Positions 7,942 through 17,008 of a DNA stretch of 64,000 nucleotides are shown here, one piece after another; position 1 is the stretch's first letter, and every line of letters begins with the position of its first letter. The notes under the pieces were generated by a model. That model saw only the letters and a program-made list of their open reading frames with translations, ran no database searches and was not told the origin of the DNA. Made by a program: the position numbers and the translations under genes. Origin of the DNA: Betaproteobacteria bacterium (GTDB taxonomy: Bacteria > Pseudomonadota > Gammaproteobacteria > Burkholderiales > Usitatibacteraceae); the NCBI GenBank assembly GCA_016720925.1, contig JADKJR010000003.1:124001-188000 (forward strand), written 5' to 3'.

Positions 7942-10287
7942 ATGACCTTTCGCTGGTGGTTATATCCCGCTATCTTGCTTGTTTCGCTGGTACTCGTTGC
8001 GGTCGGCATTGTCACCTTGACCGTGATTCTGCTCTACCCGAATCTGCCCTCCATCGAAGCGGTAACCGACTATCGCCCAAAACTCCCTCTGCGAGTGTAC
8101 ACGGTCGAAGGCGAAGTCATTGGCGAATTTGGTGAGGAAAAACGTACTTTTGTCCGTGTTCAGGATATTCCCCTTGTGATGAAGCAGGCGGTTATCGCTG
8201 CGGAAGATGAGCGCTTTTACGATCACGGTGGCGTCGACTACCTGGGTTTGGCGCGCGCTGCGGTTACGAACGTGATGGCTGGGAAAATCAAGGGCGGAGC
8301 AAGTACGATTACTCAGCAAGTTGCCCGCAATTTCTTTTTGACCAACGAGCAAACGTTGACGCGCAAGGTTTCAGAGTGGCTACTCGCTTTCAAAATTGAG
8401 CGCAGCCTGAGCAAAGATCAAATTTTGGAGATTTATCTCAATCACATTTTTCTGGGTAATCGCGCGTTTGGTTTTGCGGCTGCAAGCCGCGTGTATTACG
8501 GGAAAGACCTGGGCCAATTGTCGCCCGGGGAAGCGGCAATGCTTGCTGGCATACCGAAAGCACCATCCCAGTACAACCCGTTTAACAATCTCAAACGCGC
8601 GACCCTTCGTCAGAATTATGTTTTGCGGCGCATGAATGAACTGCGTTATCTCAGTGATGACGCGACCAATCAGGCGAGGGCGGAAACGATCAAATTGAAC
8701 CGCGAGCGGCAAATGTATGCGGTAAACGCCGAGCACGTTGCGGAAATGGCGCGACAGGAAGTGTTCGAGCAATACGGCGAGAAAGCCTATGTAAGCGGCA
8801 TCCGCATTTACACCACCATTCGTAGGGCTGACCAGGAAGCAGCCAACTTGAGCTTGCGGCGCGGTGTCACGGAATACGACCATCGGCACGGCTTTCGAGG
8901 ACCGGAGGGTTTCATCAAGCTGAGCGCCGAAAAAGAGGAAGCGGAAGAGTCGGCGGACGAGGCGTTGCAGGAAAAAGACATGGTCGGTGAACTAATGCCA
9001 GCGGTAGTACTGGAGGCCGATACGAAGCAAGTGACCGCTTACACAAAGCGCGGCGAAACCGTGAAGTTAAGCGGTGACGCCATCAAGTTTATCGCACGGT
9101 CATTAGGTGAAAAATCATCGCCGCTCAAGCCGGTCCGTGGGTCCGTTATCCGGCTCGGCCTGGATGAAAAAGGCGTGCGGGTCATTACACAACTGCCCAA
9201 AGTCGAGGCAGCGCTTGTCTCGGTCGAATCCGCTGATGGCGCAATTCGGGCGCTGGCTGGCGGATTTGATTTCACGGCCAACAAATTCAATCATGTCACA
9301 CAGGCGCTCCGGCAGCCGGGCTCCAGTTTCAAGCCTTTCATTTATTCGGCGGCGCTCGAAAAAGGGTTTACGCCCGCCACGATTGTCAACGACGCGCCGG
9401 TCGTTTTTGACCCGGGTCGAAATGGCGGGCAGATTTGGGAACCGAAGAACTACGACGGTAAATACGATGGCCCGATGCGGCTGCGAACCGCTTTGGCCAA
9501 GTCGAAAAATATGGTTTCGATCCGCGTGCTTCAGGCGATCAGCCCGAATTATGCCCAGGACTACATCACGCGCTTTGGCTTTGACCCAAAGCAGCATCCG
9601 CCCTATCTGACTCTGGCGCTGGGTGCGGGCGCCACCACTCCGCTGCAAATGGCGGGTGCGTATTCGATTTTTGCCAACGGCGGTTATCGAATCAAACCGT
9701 ACTTCATCAGCAAGATCACGGATGACAAGGGCGGCATCCTGTTCGAAGCATCACCGGAGCGCGCGGGCATTGAGGGAGAAACAGTGCCCCCAAGCGGGCA
9801 AAAAGTGGCCGAACGCGTCATAGATCCGCGTAATGCGTTCATCATGTCCAGTCTTATGCGTGACGTTGTGCGCTATGGCACCGGCGCGGGCGCGATGGCA
9901 CTCGGTCGAAACGACCTCGCCGGCAAAACCGGCACCACCAACGATCACTATGACGCGTGGTTCGCCGGATTCAATCCTGGCTTGGTGGCGATTGCGTGGA
10001 TTGGTTACGACAACCCGACGGATCTGGGTGACAAAGAGACCGGCGGTCGCGCTGCCCTGCCTATATGGATGAACTATATGGCGAAGGCACTAAAAGGAAC
10101 CAAGGAGCTTCCCTTCGAGCCGCCTGCCGGCATCGTCACGGTTCCGTTGCCGGGCGAAGTAACCAAGGATGGAAGACAGGTGATGGAATTCATCTATGCT
10201 GAATCGCAGTCGAGTCTGCATGAGGGGCCGACAGGTTTGCGCGAAGCCAACAAACCCTCCGAAGAAGTTAAAAACCAGATTTTCTGA
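7942..10287 (+). CDS. mrcA: penicillin-binding protein 1A (bifunctional transglycosylase/transpeptidase)
   Basis: Polymerises and cross-links peptidoglycan in the periplasm. The reading frame is open back to 7678, but I chose the ATG at 7942 (781 residues) because it starts directly before the membrane anchor (residues about 5-32). GT51 domain: EDERFYDHGGVD and GGASTITQQVARN. An OB-like insert follows (about 310-420). Transpeptidase motifs: SSFK in QPGSSFKPF, SKN in AKSKNMVS and KTGTTND. The upstream part of the frame does not look like protein. Confidence 0.95.
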   Translation: MTFRWWLYPAILLVSLVLVAVGIVTLTVILLYPNLPSIEAVTDYRPKLPLRVYTVEGEVIGEFGEEKRTFVRVQDIPLVMKQAVIAAEDERFYDHGGVDYLGLARAAVTNVMAGKIKGGASTITQQVARNFFLTNEQTLTRKVSEWLLAFKIERSLSKDQILEIYLNHIFLGNRAFGFAAASRVYYGKDLGQLSPGEAAMLAGIPKAPSQYNPFNNLKRATLRQNYVLRRMNELRYLSDDATNQARAETIKLNRERQMYAVNAEHVAEMARQEVFEQYGEKAYVSGIRIYTTIRRADQEAANLSLRRGVTEYDHRHGFRGPEGFIKLSAEKEEAEESADEALQEKDMVGELMPAVVLEADTKQVTAYTKRGETVKLSGDAIKFIARSLGEKSSPLKPVRGSVIRLGLDEKGVRVITQLPKVEAALVSVESADGAIRALAGGFDFTANKFNHVTQALRQPGSSFKPFIYSAALEKGFTPATIVNDAPVVFDPGRNGGQIWEPKNYDGKYDGPMRLRTALAKSKNMVSIRVLQAISPNYAQDYITRFGFDPKQHPPYLTLALGAGATTPLQMAGAYSIFANGGYRIKPYFISKITDDKGGILFEASPERAGIEGETVPPSGQKVAERVIDPRNAFIMSSLMRDVVRYGTGAGAMALGRNDLAGKTGTTNDHYDAWFAGFNPGLVAIAWIGYDNPTDLGDKETGGRAALPIWMNYMAKALKGTKELPFEPPAGIVTVPLPGEVTKDGRQVMEFIYAESQSSLHEGPTGLREANKPSEEVKNQIF

Positions 10288-10295
10288 TTTCTCTG

Positions 10296-10982
10296 ATGAC
10301 GCACCGCAACAGACCGGCCGACAAGCCCGCGGCAAAACCCAATCATGTCCGGCTACAAGGCGATCGGGAACGGCAAACAAATACTCGAGACAACACAAAG
10401 GCACGCATTGCGCAATCGGCTGCGAGGCTAATCGCTGAAGGCCAGACTGACTACCAGGCGGCGAAGCGGAAGGCTGCCCGGCAGCACGGCGTAACGGATC
10501 GCCACGCATTGCCGGATAACCATGATGTCGAATTGGCGTTGCGGGAACACTTCGCATTGTTTTCCGCTGACGCCCAATCGCAGGCACTGGCTGCATTGCG
10601 CGAAACGGCGATTCGCCTGATGTCGCGGCTGGAACAGTTTTCGCCCTGGTTGGTCGGTGCGGTGCTGAACGGCACCGCCAATGCATTCAGCGAAATCGAG
10701 CTTGAATTAGTCGGCATTGAGCCAAAAGATTTCGAGATCTATCTCCTGAATGCTGGCGTCGAGTATGAACTATGTGACCCACCCCGCCCGCGGCGAGTAT
10801 CGGCGGCTCAAAAGACCCACGGAAAATATTGCATGGAATTCGACGAAGCACCCGTCACTGTCACGTTATATGAACATCACGCTGCCAGATTGTCGGCAAA
10901 TGCCGGCGACCCCATCAAGAACAATCGCGCGCAACGTGTGGAGGCAGAAAATCGATTCCTGCAAGAAAAAGCCAAACCCTAG
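10296..10982 (+). CDS. conserved protein of unknown function (nucleotidyltransferase-like)
   Basis: 228 residues, beginning 8 bp after mrcA and probably co-transcribed. A helical N-terminal half contains RIAQSAARLIAEGQ and AAKRKAARQHG. The middle has FSPWLVGAVLNGTANAFSEI, where the Gly-Thr-Ala and the following SEIELELVG resemble the substrate loop and acidic strand of nucleotidyltransferase folds. From memory, betaproteobacterial homologues are often labelled 'UDP-N-acetylmuramate--alanine ligase', but no Mur ligase motif is visible here and that label should not be copied. The first 35 residues are basic and low-complexity; an internal start is possible. Function unknown. Confidence 0.7.
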   Translation: MTHRNRPADKPAAKPNHVRLQGDRERQTNTRDNTKARIAQSAARLIAEGQTDYQAAKRKAARQHGVTDRHALPDNHDVELALREHFALFSADAQSQALAALRETAIRLMSRLEQFSPWLVGAVLNGTANAFSEIELELVGIEPKDFEIYLLNAGVEYELCDPPRPRRVSAAQKTHGKYCMEFDEAPVTVTLYEHHAARLSANAGDPIKNNRAQRVEAENRFLQEKAKP

Positions 10983-11042
10983 AACCGGCGCGGCTCACAG
11001 GACACAAATGGCTGGAAACGACCGCCTGTAAAGGAGTTTGGC

Positions 11043-12044
11043 TTATGGCCGCTTGAGCAAACGTGAAGCCTCAAGTGCAAAGTAGGTGAGGATTCCGTCG
11101 GCACCGGCGCGCTTGAATCCAAGTAGTGATTCCATCATGCACGCCTCACCATCGAGCCACCCGTTTTGTGCGGCGGCTTTCAGCATCGCGTATTCGCCCG
11201 AGACTTGGTACACGAAGGTGGGTGCACCGAACGTGGTTTTGCAGCGTGCCACAATATCCAGGTACGGCATGCCCGGTTTCACCATCACCATATCAGCGCC
11301 CTCCTGCAAATCGAGCGCAATTTCCCGTAAGGCTTCATCAGAATTGCCCGGGTCCATCTGATAATTCTTTTTGTCACTCTTGCCGAGACTGCCGGCGGAG
11401 CCGACCGCGTCGCGGAAAGGCCCGTAAAACGCGCTGGCATACTTGGCGGAATAGGCCATGATCGCGGTATGAATGTAGCCTTGGGTGTCGAAAGCCCCCC
11501 GGATTGCGCCAATGCGCCCGTCCATCATGTCCGAAGGTGCGACGATGTCAACGCCCGCCTCGGCTTGGCAGAGCGCCTGCTTCTGCAGAACCGTGATCGT
11601 TTCGTCATTGAGGATGTAGCCCGAATTGTCGATCAGACCGTCCTGCCCGTGGGACGTATAGGGATCGAGCGCCACGTCACAGATCACGCCCAGTTGAGGA
11701 AAGCGCTGCTTCAGCTCGCGCACAGCGCGTGGCACGAGACCACGCGAATTGAAGGCTTCCGCGCCGTCAGCGGTTTTTAGCGATACGTCGATGACCGGAA
11801 ACAGGGCGATCGCAGGAATACCAAGTCCGACGGCCTCTTCGCAGACCGGAAATAGCATGTCTACAGACATACGTTCAATCCCCGGCATGGATGCGACCGC
11901 CTGGCGCTGTTTCTTACCGTCAAGAACAAAAACGGGATAGATGAAATCCGCGGATGACAAAGAAGACTCGCGCACCATGTCGCGGAGAAAGCCCGTACGG
12001 CGCAAACGTCGCATCCTGCGGGCAGGGAATTGGCCAATATTCAT
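11043..12044 (-). CDS. hemB: delta-aminolevulinic acid dehydratase (porphobilinogen synthase)
   Basis: Condenses two 5-aminolevulinate molecules into porphobilinogen. 333 residues. Schiff-base lysine region MVMVKPGMPYLDIV and the SDMMDGRIGAIR loop are intact. The metal-site segment reads DVALDPYTSHGQDG, the aspartate-type variant, not the cysteine-rich zinc site, so the enzyme is expected to be of the Mg-dependent class. hemL, for the preceding step, lies 3 kb away on the same strand but is not in the same operon. Confidence 0.97.
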   Translation of the reverse strand: MNIGQFPARRMRRLRRTGFLRDMVRESSLSSADFIYPVFVLDGKKQRQAVASMPGIERMSVDMLFPVCEEAVGLGIPAIALFPVIDVSLKTADGAEAFNSRGLVPRAVRELKQRFPQLGVICDVALDPYTSHGQDGLIDNSGYILNDETITVLQKQALCQAEAGVDIVAPSDMMDGRIGAIRGAFDTQGYIHTAIMAYSAKYASAFYGPFRDAVGSAGSLGKSDKKNYQMDPGNSDEALREIALDLQEGADMVMVKPGMPYLDIVARCKTTFGAPTFVYQVSGEYAMLKAAAQNGWLDGEACMMESLLGFKRAGADGILTYFALEASRLLKRP

Positions 12045-12137
12045 GAGAGGTTCCGAATCGTCCTGATCGTCTAGTTCTACGCCCGCGCTGGAAAACGCGC
12101 TGAAGAACAGCGTCGCCGTGCGGGCAAAATATTGATA

Positions 12138-12290
12138 TTGAACTTTTGCATTACGTCGCCATCATATCGTATGAGGGGTTCGCTCCTCCCCGCTTCACCT
12201 CCCTGAGCGGGTGCTTATATCGGGGTAAAACTTGATCTAGGCTGTTCCAAGGGCACGGGATACCCCTTTTCCCGTGCCCTTTTCTTCTTT
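12138..12290 (+). ncRNA. candidate small RNA with anti-Shine-Dalgarno loop
   Basis: Lies between two minus-strand genes (engB and hemB), yet has a plus-strand terminator with no plus-strand gene before it. A weak promoter is possible: TTGAAC at 12138, and CATCAT about 16 bp later. The expected transcript, about 12173-12285, would begin with hairpin GAGG/CCTC. A second hairpin follows, CCCGCT (12189-12194) with AGCGGG (12206-12211), whose 11-base loop TCACCTCCCTG exposes CCUCC, the complement of a ribosome binding site. It ends in the stem at 12249-12281 and a T-rich run. Such C/U-rich loops are known in trans-acting sRNAs. Expression is inferred, not shown. Confidence 0.5.
12249..12290 (+). 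terminator. rho-independent terminator of the candidate sRNA
   Basis: An 11-bp perfect stem AAGGGCACGGG (12249-12259) / CCCGTGCCCTT (12271-12281) is followed by TTCTTCTTTCT on the plus strand only. On the minus strand the hairpin is followed by GGAACAG, so it does not serve engB. This directionality is the main evidence for a plus-strand transcript here. Confidence 0.8.
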
Positions 12291-12382
12291 CTGACCGGAA
12301 TAGGTTGGATATGGGGCCTTATTACGCGCGTACGGCGACGTATTTCACGGACGTGCAGCCATTCGCATCAAGCGCAACATTA

Positions 12383-12985
12383 TTATTCGATTCCGCCGTC
12401 GAACAATCGCTCAATTGCTTTCTCAGCTTCTTCGATACCTTCTTTCTTGAGGCTGGAAAAAAGCTGTGCTGTCACATGGTGATTTGCGGCCTGCATTTGT
12501 TTGATGACCTTGCGCAGCGTGAGTGCTTGCTCGCTTCTGGATAGCTTGTCCGACTTCGTCAGCAGGCAATGCACCGGTTTCCCTGTGGGCAGGTACCAAT
12601 CCAGCAGTTTGACATCGAGTGATTTCAGGGGATGACGGGCATCCATAATGAGAACCAACCCCTTCAGCGCGACACGGGTGCTGACATAGGCTGCCATCAC
12701 ACTTTGCCAATGCGCTTTTACCCGCGCAGGGACTTCCGCATAGCCGTAGCCGGGCAGATCAACCAGCGTACGGTCGTCGCCCAAGGAGAAAAAATTGATC
12801 AACTGGGTGCGCCCAGGTGTTTTCGAGACGTATGCGAGACGCTTGTGATTGGCAAGCGTGTTGATCGCACTGGATTTGCCGGAATTGGACCGGCCCACAA
12901 ATGCGACTTCACGGCCAACGTCCGGCAGTAATTGCTCAAGATCGTGGGCAGACGCCGTATAGACAGCGCGGTCAAACAGGCCCAT
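12383..12985 (-). CDS. yihA: ribosome biogenesis GTP-binding protein YihA/YsxC (EngB)
   Basis: Small essential GTPase for 50S subunit assembly. 200 residues with G1 GRSNSGKSS (about 31-39), G2/switch KTPGRTQ, G3 DLPGYG, G4 TKSDK and G5-like SSLKKEG. The N-terminal extension AVYTASAHDLEQLLPD is typical. Divergent from the cytochrome c4 gene with 68 bp between start codons. Confidence 0.96.
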   Translation of the reverse strand: MGLFDRAVYTASAHDLEQLLPDVGREVAFVGRSNSGKSSAINTLANHKRLAYVSKTPGRTQLINFFSLGDDRTLVDLPGYGYAEVPARVKAHWQSVMAAYVSTRVALKGLVLIMDARHPLKSLDVKLLDWYLPTGKPVHCLLTKSDKLSRSEQALTLRKVIKQMQAANHHVTAQLFSSLKKEGIEEAEKAIERLFDGGIE

Positions 12986-13053
12986 GGTTTCCTCTTAGGG
13001 CGGGTTCAGATAAAATCATGGGTTCGAATCGTCAAAACAATCAAAGGTTGGCA

Positions 13054-13707
13054 ATGAAGCGGATTCTTATGGCAGGTGCTCTGTCCCTCGGCGCGATGAT
13101 GTCACACGCGAACACCGATACGGCAAAAGTGGCGGATTCAGCAAAGATCGCGCCCTCCAAAGCCGACATGATGGCACGCGGGCAGCAAATTGTCGGTACT
13201 GTTTGTGTCGCCTGCCATGGCCTCGATGGCATGAGTGCCATTTCAGCCAACCCGAATATTGCCGGAATGCCCGGGCAGTATATCGCGAGGCAGTTGGAGC
13301 TCTTCAAAACGGGTGTTCGAAACAATCCGATCATGCTGGGCATGTCCGCAAATCTGTCGCCAGAAGACATGCAAGCGCTGGGAATTTATTTTTTTTCGCA
13401 ACGAGCTAAGGTCAATGCCGTTGCGCGAGACGCGACTCTCGCCGCCAAAGGCCAGAAAATCTACCGCGCAGGTATCCCTGAGCTTAAGGTGCCGGCCTGT
13501 GCGGGCTGCCATGGGGGCGCCGGTGCTGGAATCCCGGCGATTTACCCGCGCTTGGCTGGACAATGGCCCGAGTACACGCTTGCGCAATTGAAGCAATATA
13601 CCGACGGGACGCGAAAGAATGCACAGATGAACACGATTACCAGCCGCATGCGCGACAACGATATGGCGGCGGTTGCCGAATATGTCGCCGGAATGCGAAG
13701 CCGGTAA
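13054..13707 (+). CDS. cytochrome c4, di-haem periplasmic electron carrier
   Basis: 217 residues from the ATG at 13054. This start follows AAGG and gives a signal peptide (MKRILMAGALSLGAMMSHA); the frame stays open upstream but overlaps the engB promoter region. Two class I haem c motifs are present, CVACH at about 50 and CAGCH at about 150, in two homologous halves with Met ligands expected in NPIMLGMSANLS and NAQMNTITSRM. It carries electrons to terminal oxidases. The engB-divergent position is common in betaproteobacteria. Confidence 0.93.
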   Translation: MKRILMAGALSLGAMMSHANTDTAKVADSAKIAPSKADMMARGQQIVGTVCVACHGLDGMSAISANPNIAGMPGQYIARQLELFKTGVRNNPIMLGMSANLSPEDMQALGIYFFSQRAKVNAVARDATLAAKGQKIYRAGIPELKVPACAGCHGGAGAGIPAIYPRLAGQWPEYTLAQLKQYTDGTRKNAQMNTITSRMRDNDMAAVAEYVAGMRSR

Positions 13708-13724
13708 GCGGGGAACAAACAAAG

Positions 13725-13750
13725 AATCCGGCTTACGCCGGATTTTTTTT
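13725..13750 (+). terminator. terminator of the cytochrome c4 gene
   Basis: AATCCGGC (13725-13732) pairs with GCCGGATT (13736-13743) around a 3-base loop, followed by eight T. It overlaps the last codons of the convergent GGDEF gene. Confidence 0.85.
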
Positions 13751-14971
13751 GCCTTGCCCGGAATCGTCGAGCCGCCATGAGGATCGCGAATTGCCACTCA
13801 TGCTCGGCTCAAAGAACTGTGCGCAGTTCCTGCCGACATGCTTGGCCCGATATAACGCAAGGTCTGCGCATTTCATCAATGATTCGCGATCGCGCGCATC
13901 GCGCGGAAAGAGGCTGATGCCGATGCTAGCAGTTACCTTTGCCCGATCAGTTGCCAACAAATAGTCCTGACTTAAGGCGCTGAGTAGTTTTTTTGCGACA
14001 CGTCCCGCAGTGTTCTGATCGGACACCTGAGGGATGACAAGCAGAAATTCGTCGCCCCCCAAGCGGGCGATATAGTCCGAATCTCGGAGCTCGTGCTTGG
14101 CACGGCGGGCAACCTCTTTGAGCAGCGCATCCCCGGCGTCATGTCCAAGGCGATCGTTAACTGCCTTGAAACCGTCGAGATCGAGCAGGAGCAAGGCGAA
14201 TCCACCCAGCGCAGCTTCGCCGTCCGCGTCATCCAGGCGCGCTGATATGTGTTCCATCACAGCCGGGCGATTAAACAGGTCGGTCAGCGAGTCGTGTGTT
14301 GCCTGATGAGCGATGCGGGTCTGGGAGGCGTGCTGCTCTTTGTTCAGCCGACGCAATGTTCCATAGAGAAATATGAGAATGAAAGCGGATGAGGAAATTA
14401 GCGCAAGTATCAGACGCCTGACCTTGTTTCCATACACGATCTGTTCAGTTTCCAGACCGTCTTGCATCAGGCGTGACTGTGCCAGCAACTCGTTCGAAAT
14501 GACGACCAACTGGTCCAGCGGCTTATCAACAATAAGTGCGCGAACCAGTGACTGGGCCGCCGAAAATCCCTGCGCTTTTCTGGCATCAACAATTTTTTGC
14601 TCACGAGCAATAAATTGGTGCGCTGCGTGATAAAGCTCGGCAAAGTGGGCAGTCAATGCCGCATGTCCCTCATGCTTGCCAGACAAGTAGACTAGTTCGC
14701 GTTCAATTTCTGTCGTGCCTGCGCGATAACCTCCAAGATCTCGCTCGTCTCCGGTGATCGTGAATTGCTTTTCGCCGATGTCTAGCGCGAAGGCATTGAA
14801 CCGAATCAGCTCAAGGCTGGAGATAATGCGTTGCGCGCGCAGAATTTTTTCGTTAGTGAGGATCAAACTTTCGGCGGAGACGACGGCGACCGTGGATACC
14901 GCCGCGATCGCGACCACCGCGAATACCAGTGCAGCGAGCGCAATATTGTCGATGGTCGCCTTGAGCTTCAC
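13733..14971 (-). CDS. membrane diguanylate cyclase with CHASE3 sensor and GGDEF domain
   Basis: 412 residues. Membrane spans at about 12-32 and 187-207 flank a helical periplasmic CHASE3-like domain (about 33-185). The cytoplasmic GGDEF domain (about 235-395) has DSLTDLFNRPA, LDLDGFKAVNDRLGH and the active-site GGDEF. RDSD lies five residues before GGDEF, an intact inhibitory I-site, so product feedback is expected. It should make cyclic di-GMP from two GTP. Given the pilus genes around it, a role in surface behaviour is plausible but inferred. Confidence 0.9.
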   Translation of the reverse strand: MKLKATIDNIALAALVFAVVAIAAVSTVAVVSAESLILTNEKILRAQRIISSLELIRFNAFALDIGEKQFTITGDERDLGGYRAGTTEIERELVYLSGKHEGHAALTAHFAELYHAAHQFIAREQKIVDARKAQGFSAAQSLVRALIVDKPLDQLVVISNELLAQSRLMQDGLETEQIVYGNKVRRLILALISSSAFILIFLYGTLRRLNKEQHASQTRIAHQATHDSLTDLFNRPAVMEHISARLDDADGEAALGGFALLLLDLDGFKAVNDRLGHDAGDALLKEVARRAKHELRDSDYIARLGGDEFLLVIPQVSDQNTAGRVAKKLLSALSQDYLLATDRAKVTASIGISLFPRDARDRESLMKCADLALYRAKHVGRNCAQFFEPSMSGNSRSSWRLDDSGQGKKNPA

Positions 14972-14979
14972 GTCTGCCG

Positions 14980-16269
14980 TCAGGTGGGAGGCGACTCGCT
15001 GAACGCCGCACGTGCTGCATCGACGGTCGCCGCAATATCCGCGGATGTATGCGCGGACGAGACAAATCCAGCCTCAAACGCGGAGGGTGCAAGATAGATA
15101 TCACGCCGTAACATGGCGTGGAAAAACCGGTTGAATCGGGTACGATCGCACAGCATGACATCCGCATAGCTTCTTGGTGCTGCGTTGGCAAAGTAAAGGC
15201 CAAACATGCCGCCCAGCGATGCAGCCGAAAACGCCACACCGGCGTCGCGCGCGGCGCCGACCAAACCAGCGGTCAATTCCGTGGTGCGTGCCCCAAGCCT
15301 GTCGAAAAACCCCGGTTGGGAAATCAGATCCAGCGTTTTCAGTCCTGCGGCGACTGCCACAGGATTGCCGGACAGTGTGCCCGCCTGATAGACCGGCCCA
15401 AGCGGCGCGAGATGCGCCATGATGTCGCGCCGGCCGCCAAATGCACCGACCGGCATGCCGCCTCCGATGACTTTGCCCAATGTCGTGAGGTCCGGAGTGA
15501 TATTGAAATGACCCTGCGCCCCATGCAGGCCGACGCGAAAACCAGTCATCACCTCGTCAAAAATCAGCACCGCTCCGTGTCGCGTGCAAAGCTCGCGAAG
15601 CAGCGCCATGTATTCCGGGGTTGGCATGACGAAATTCATGTTACCGGCGACCGGCTCAATGATGACGCAGGCAATTTCAGCGCCGATCCTGTTGAACGTA
15701 CTTTCCAGTTCTTCACCATTGTTGTACGTGAGCACAAGGGTATGTGCCACGACTTCGGCGGGTACGCCCGCCGAGCTGGGATTGCCGAAAGTCAACGCGC
15801 CAGATCCCGCCTTGACGAGCAGAGCATCGCCGTGCCCGTGATAGCAGCCTTCAAATTTGACAATCTTGCTGCGTCCGGTAAATCCTCGCGCCAGCCGGAT
15901 GGCGCTCATGGTCGCCTCGGTACCGGAACTGACCAGCCGCACCTGCTCAAGCGAAGGCAACAGGCCACAAAGACGCTCGGCGATTTCCAGTTCCAGCTCC
16001 GTCGGGGCGCCAAAGGACATGCCCTTTGCCGCGCGCTCCTGCACCGCTCGAACGACCTCTGGATGCGCATGACCGAGTATGGCGGGCCCCCAAGATCCCA
16101 CATAGTCGATGAAACGGTTGCCATCGGCATCCCACAGGTAGGCGCCTTTGCCTTCCCGAAAGAAAATGGGTGTGCCGCCTACCGCCTGGAAGGCGCGTAC
16201 AGGTGAATTCACGCCACCCGGGATAAAGCGTTGTGACTGCTCAAATAGTTTTTGACTGTTCTTAAACAT
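14980..16269 (-). CDS. hemL: glutamate-1-semialdehyde 2,1-aminomutase
   Basis: PLP enzyme making 5-aminolevulinate in the C5 haem pathway. The frame is open further upstream, but the ATG at 16269 (MFKNSQKLFEQSQ, 429 residues) is the family start and overlaps the thiE stop by 8 bp, suggesting coupling. Motifs: PGGVNSPVRAF, YHGHGDALLVKAGSG, IFDEVMTGFRVG, and the PLP lysine in TTLGKVIGGGMPVGAFGG. The GGDEF gene starts 8 bp after its stop codon. Confidence 0.97.
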   Translation of the reverse strand: MFKNSQKLFEQSQRFIPGGVNSPVRAFQAVGGTPIFFREGKGAYLWDADGNRFIDYVGSWGPAILGHAHPEVVRAVQERAAKGMSFGAPTELELEIAERLCGLLPSLEQVRLVSSGTEATMSAIRLARGFTGRSKIVKFEGCYHGHGDALLVKAGSGALTFGNPSSAGVPAEVVAHTLVLTYNNGEELESTFNRIGAEIACVIIEPVAGNMNFVMPTPEYMALLRELCTRHGAVLIFDEVMTGFRVGLHGAQGHFNITPDLTTLGKVIGGGMPVGAFGGRRDIMAHLAPLGPVYQAGTLSGNPVAVAAGLKTLDLISQPGFFDRLGARTTELTAGLVGAARDAGVAFSAASLGGMFGLYFANAAPRSYADVMLCDRTRFNRFFHAMLRRDIYLAPSAFEAGFVSSAHTSADIAATVDAARAAFSESPPT

Positions 16270-16975
16270 GGTCGGCAAAAAGTGAGGAGAGGAGTTGAGC
16301 CTGCGCGCGAATGTTGCCGGCGCCAAACAGCGACGAAATAACTGCAACGGCATCTGCGCCTGCGGCAATCAATTGTGGCGTATTTTCCACCGTGATGCCG
16401 CCAATTGCCACCACGGGGAGTGAAAGTTCACGTTTTGCCTGGCCGATCAAGAATAACTCAGCGCGGGTGGCGAAAGGCTTGCTCGTTGAAGGAAAGACGC
16501 TACCGAAGGCGATGTAATCCGCGTCAGCATCCACTGCAGCCCTGGCAACGTCCATGTCGTTGTAGCAGGATATTCCCACCAGAAACCGACCGTTTCGCGG
16601 GCTGGAATTTGACGCTCGTTGACGAAGAGGGTCGAAATTGACGAAAGTCCTGCCAATCGAACTGTCGTCGCGACCAAGATGAACCCCATCTGCCGACACC
16701 GCCAGCGCGAGCTCGATATCATCATTGATGATTAACCGCGTCGCGAACTCGCCCGTCAGATTGCGCAACGCCGAAGCTTGTTCGAGCGCTAGGATTTTGT
16801 CGGCTCGCTTGTTTCGATATTGCAGCAGGCGCACGCCGCCGGAAAGCGCCTCGCTGACTTGGGAAATCAGTAGAGGAGTACGTGCCTCGTCAGGGGTAAT
16901 GGCATAGACACCCCGAATGCGCGGATCCACTCTATTTGCCCTTGATACTTGTGTGGCTTGCGATCGCAAAGTCAC
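16262..16975 (-). CDS. thiE: thiamine phosphate synthase
   Basis: Joins HMP-pyrophosphate to thiazole phosphate to make thiamine phosphate. 237 residues, slightly long at the N-terminus (the first ~20 residues may be dispensable). TIM-barrel motifs: YAITPDE, LLQYRNKRAD, RLIINDDIELALAVSADGVHLG, a YIAFGSVFPSTSKP phosphate loop, and VVAIGGITVEN. Follows thiD by 33 bp. Confidence 0.94.
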   Translation of the reverse strand: MTLRSQATQVSRANRVDPRIRGVYAITPDEARTPLLISQVSEALSGGVRLLQYRNKRADKILALEQASALRNLTGEFATRLIINDDIELALAVSADGVHLGRDDSSIGRTFVNFDPLRQRASNSSPRNGRFLVGISCYNDMDVARAAVDADADYIAFGSVFPSTSKPFATRAELFLIGQAKRELSLPVVAIGGITVENTPQLIAAGADAVAVISSLFGAGNIRAQAQLLSSLFADHV

Positions 16976-17008
16976 CGCAAAGAGCAGTTGGTGGCCCAGG
17001 CAAAAAGA

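Noticed and set aside
10985..11040. Possible ninth copy of the 66-bp palindrome (ATGGCTGGAAACG in the gap before hemB)
   Set aside because: Only the central GGCTGGAAA matches; the arms do not pair and the end motifs are absent.
13018..13030. GGGTTCGAATC, which looks like a tRNA T-loop
   Set aside because: The preceding bases overlap the engB start and cannot form D and anticodon arms or an acceptor stem; no CCA end follows.
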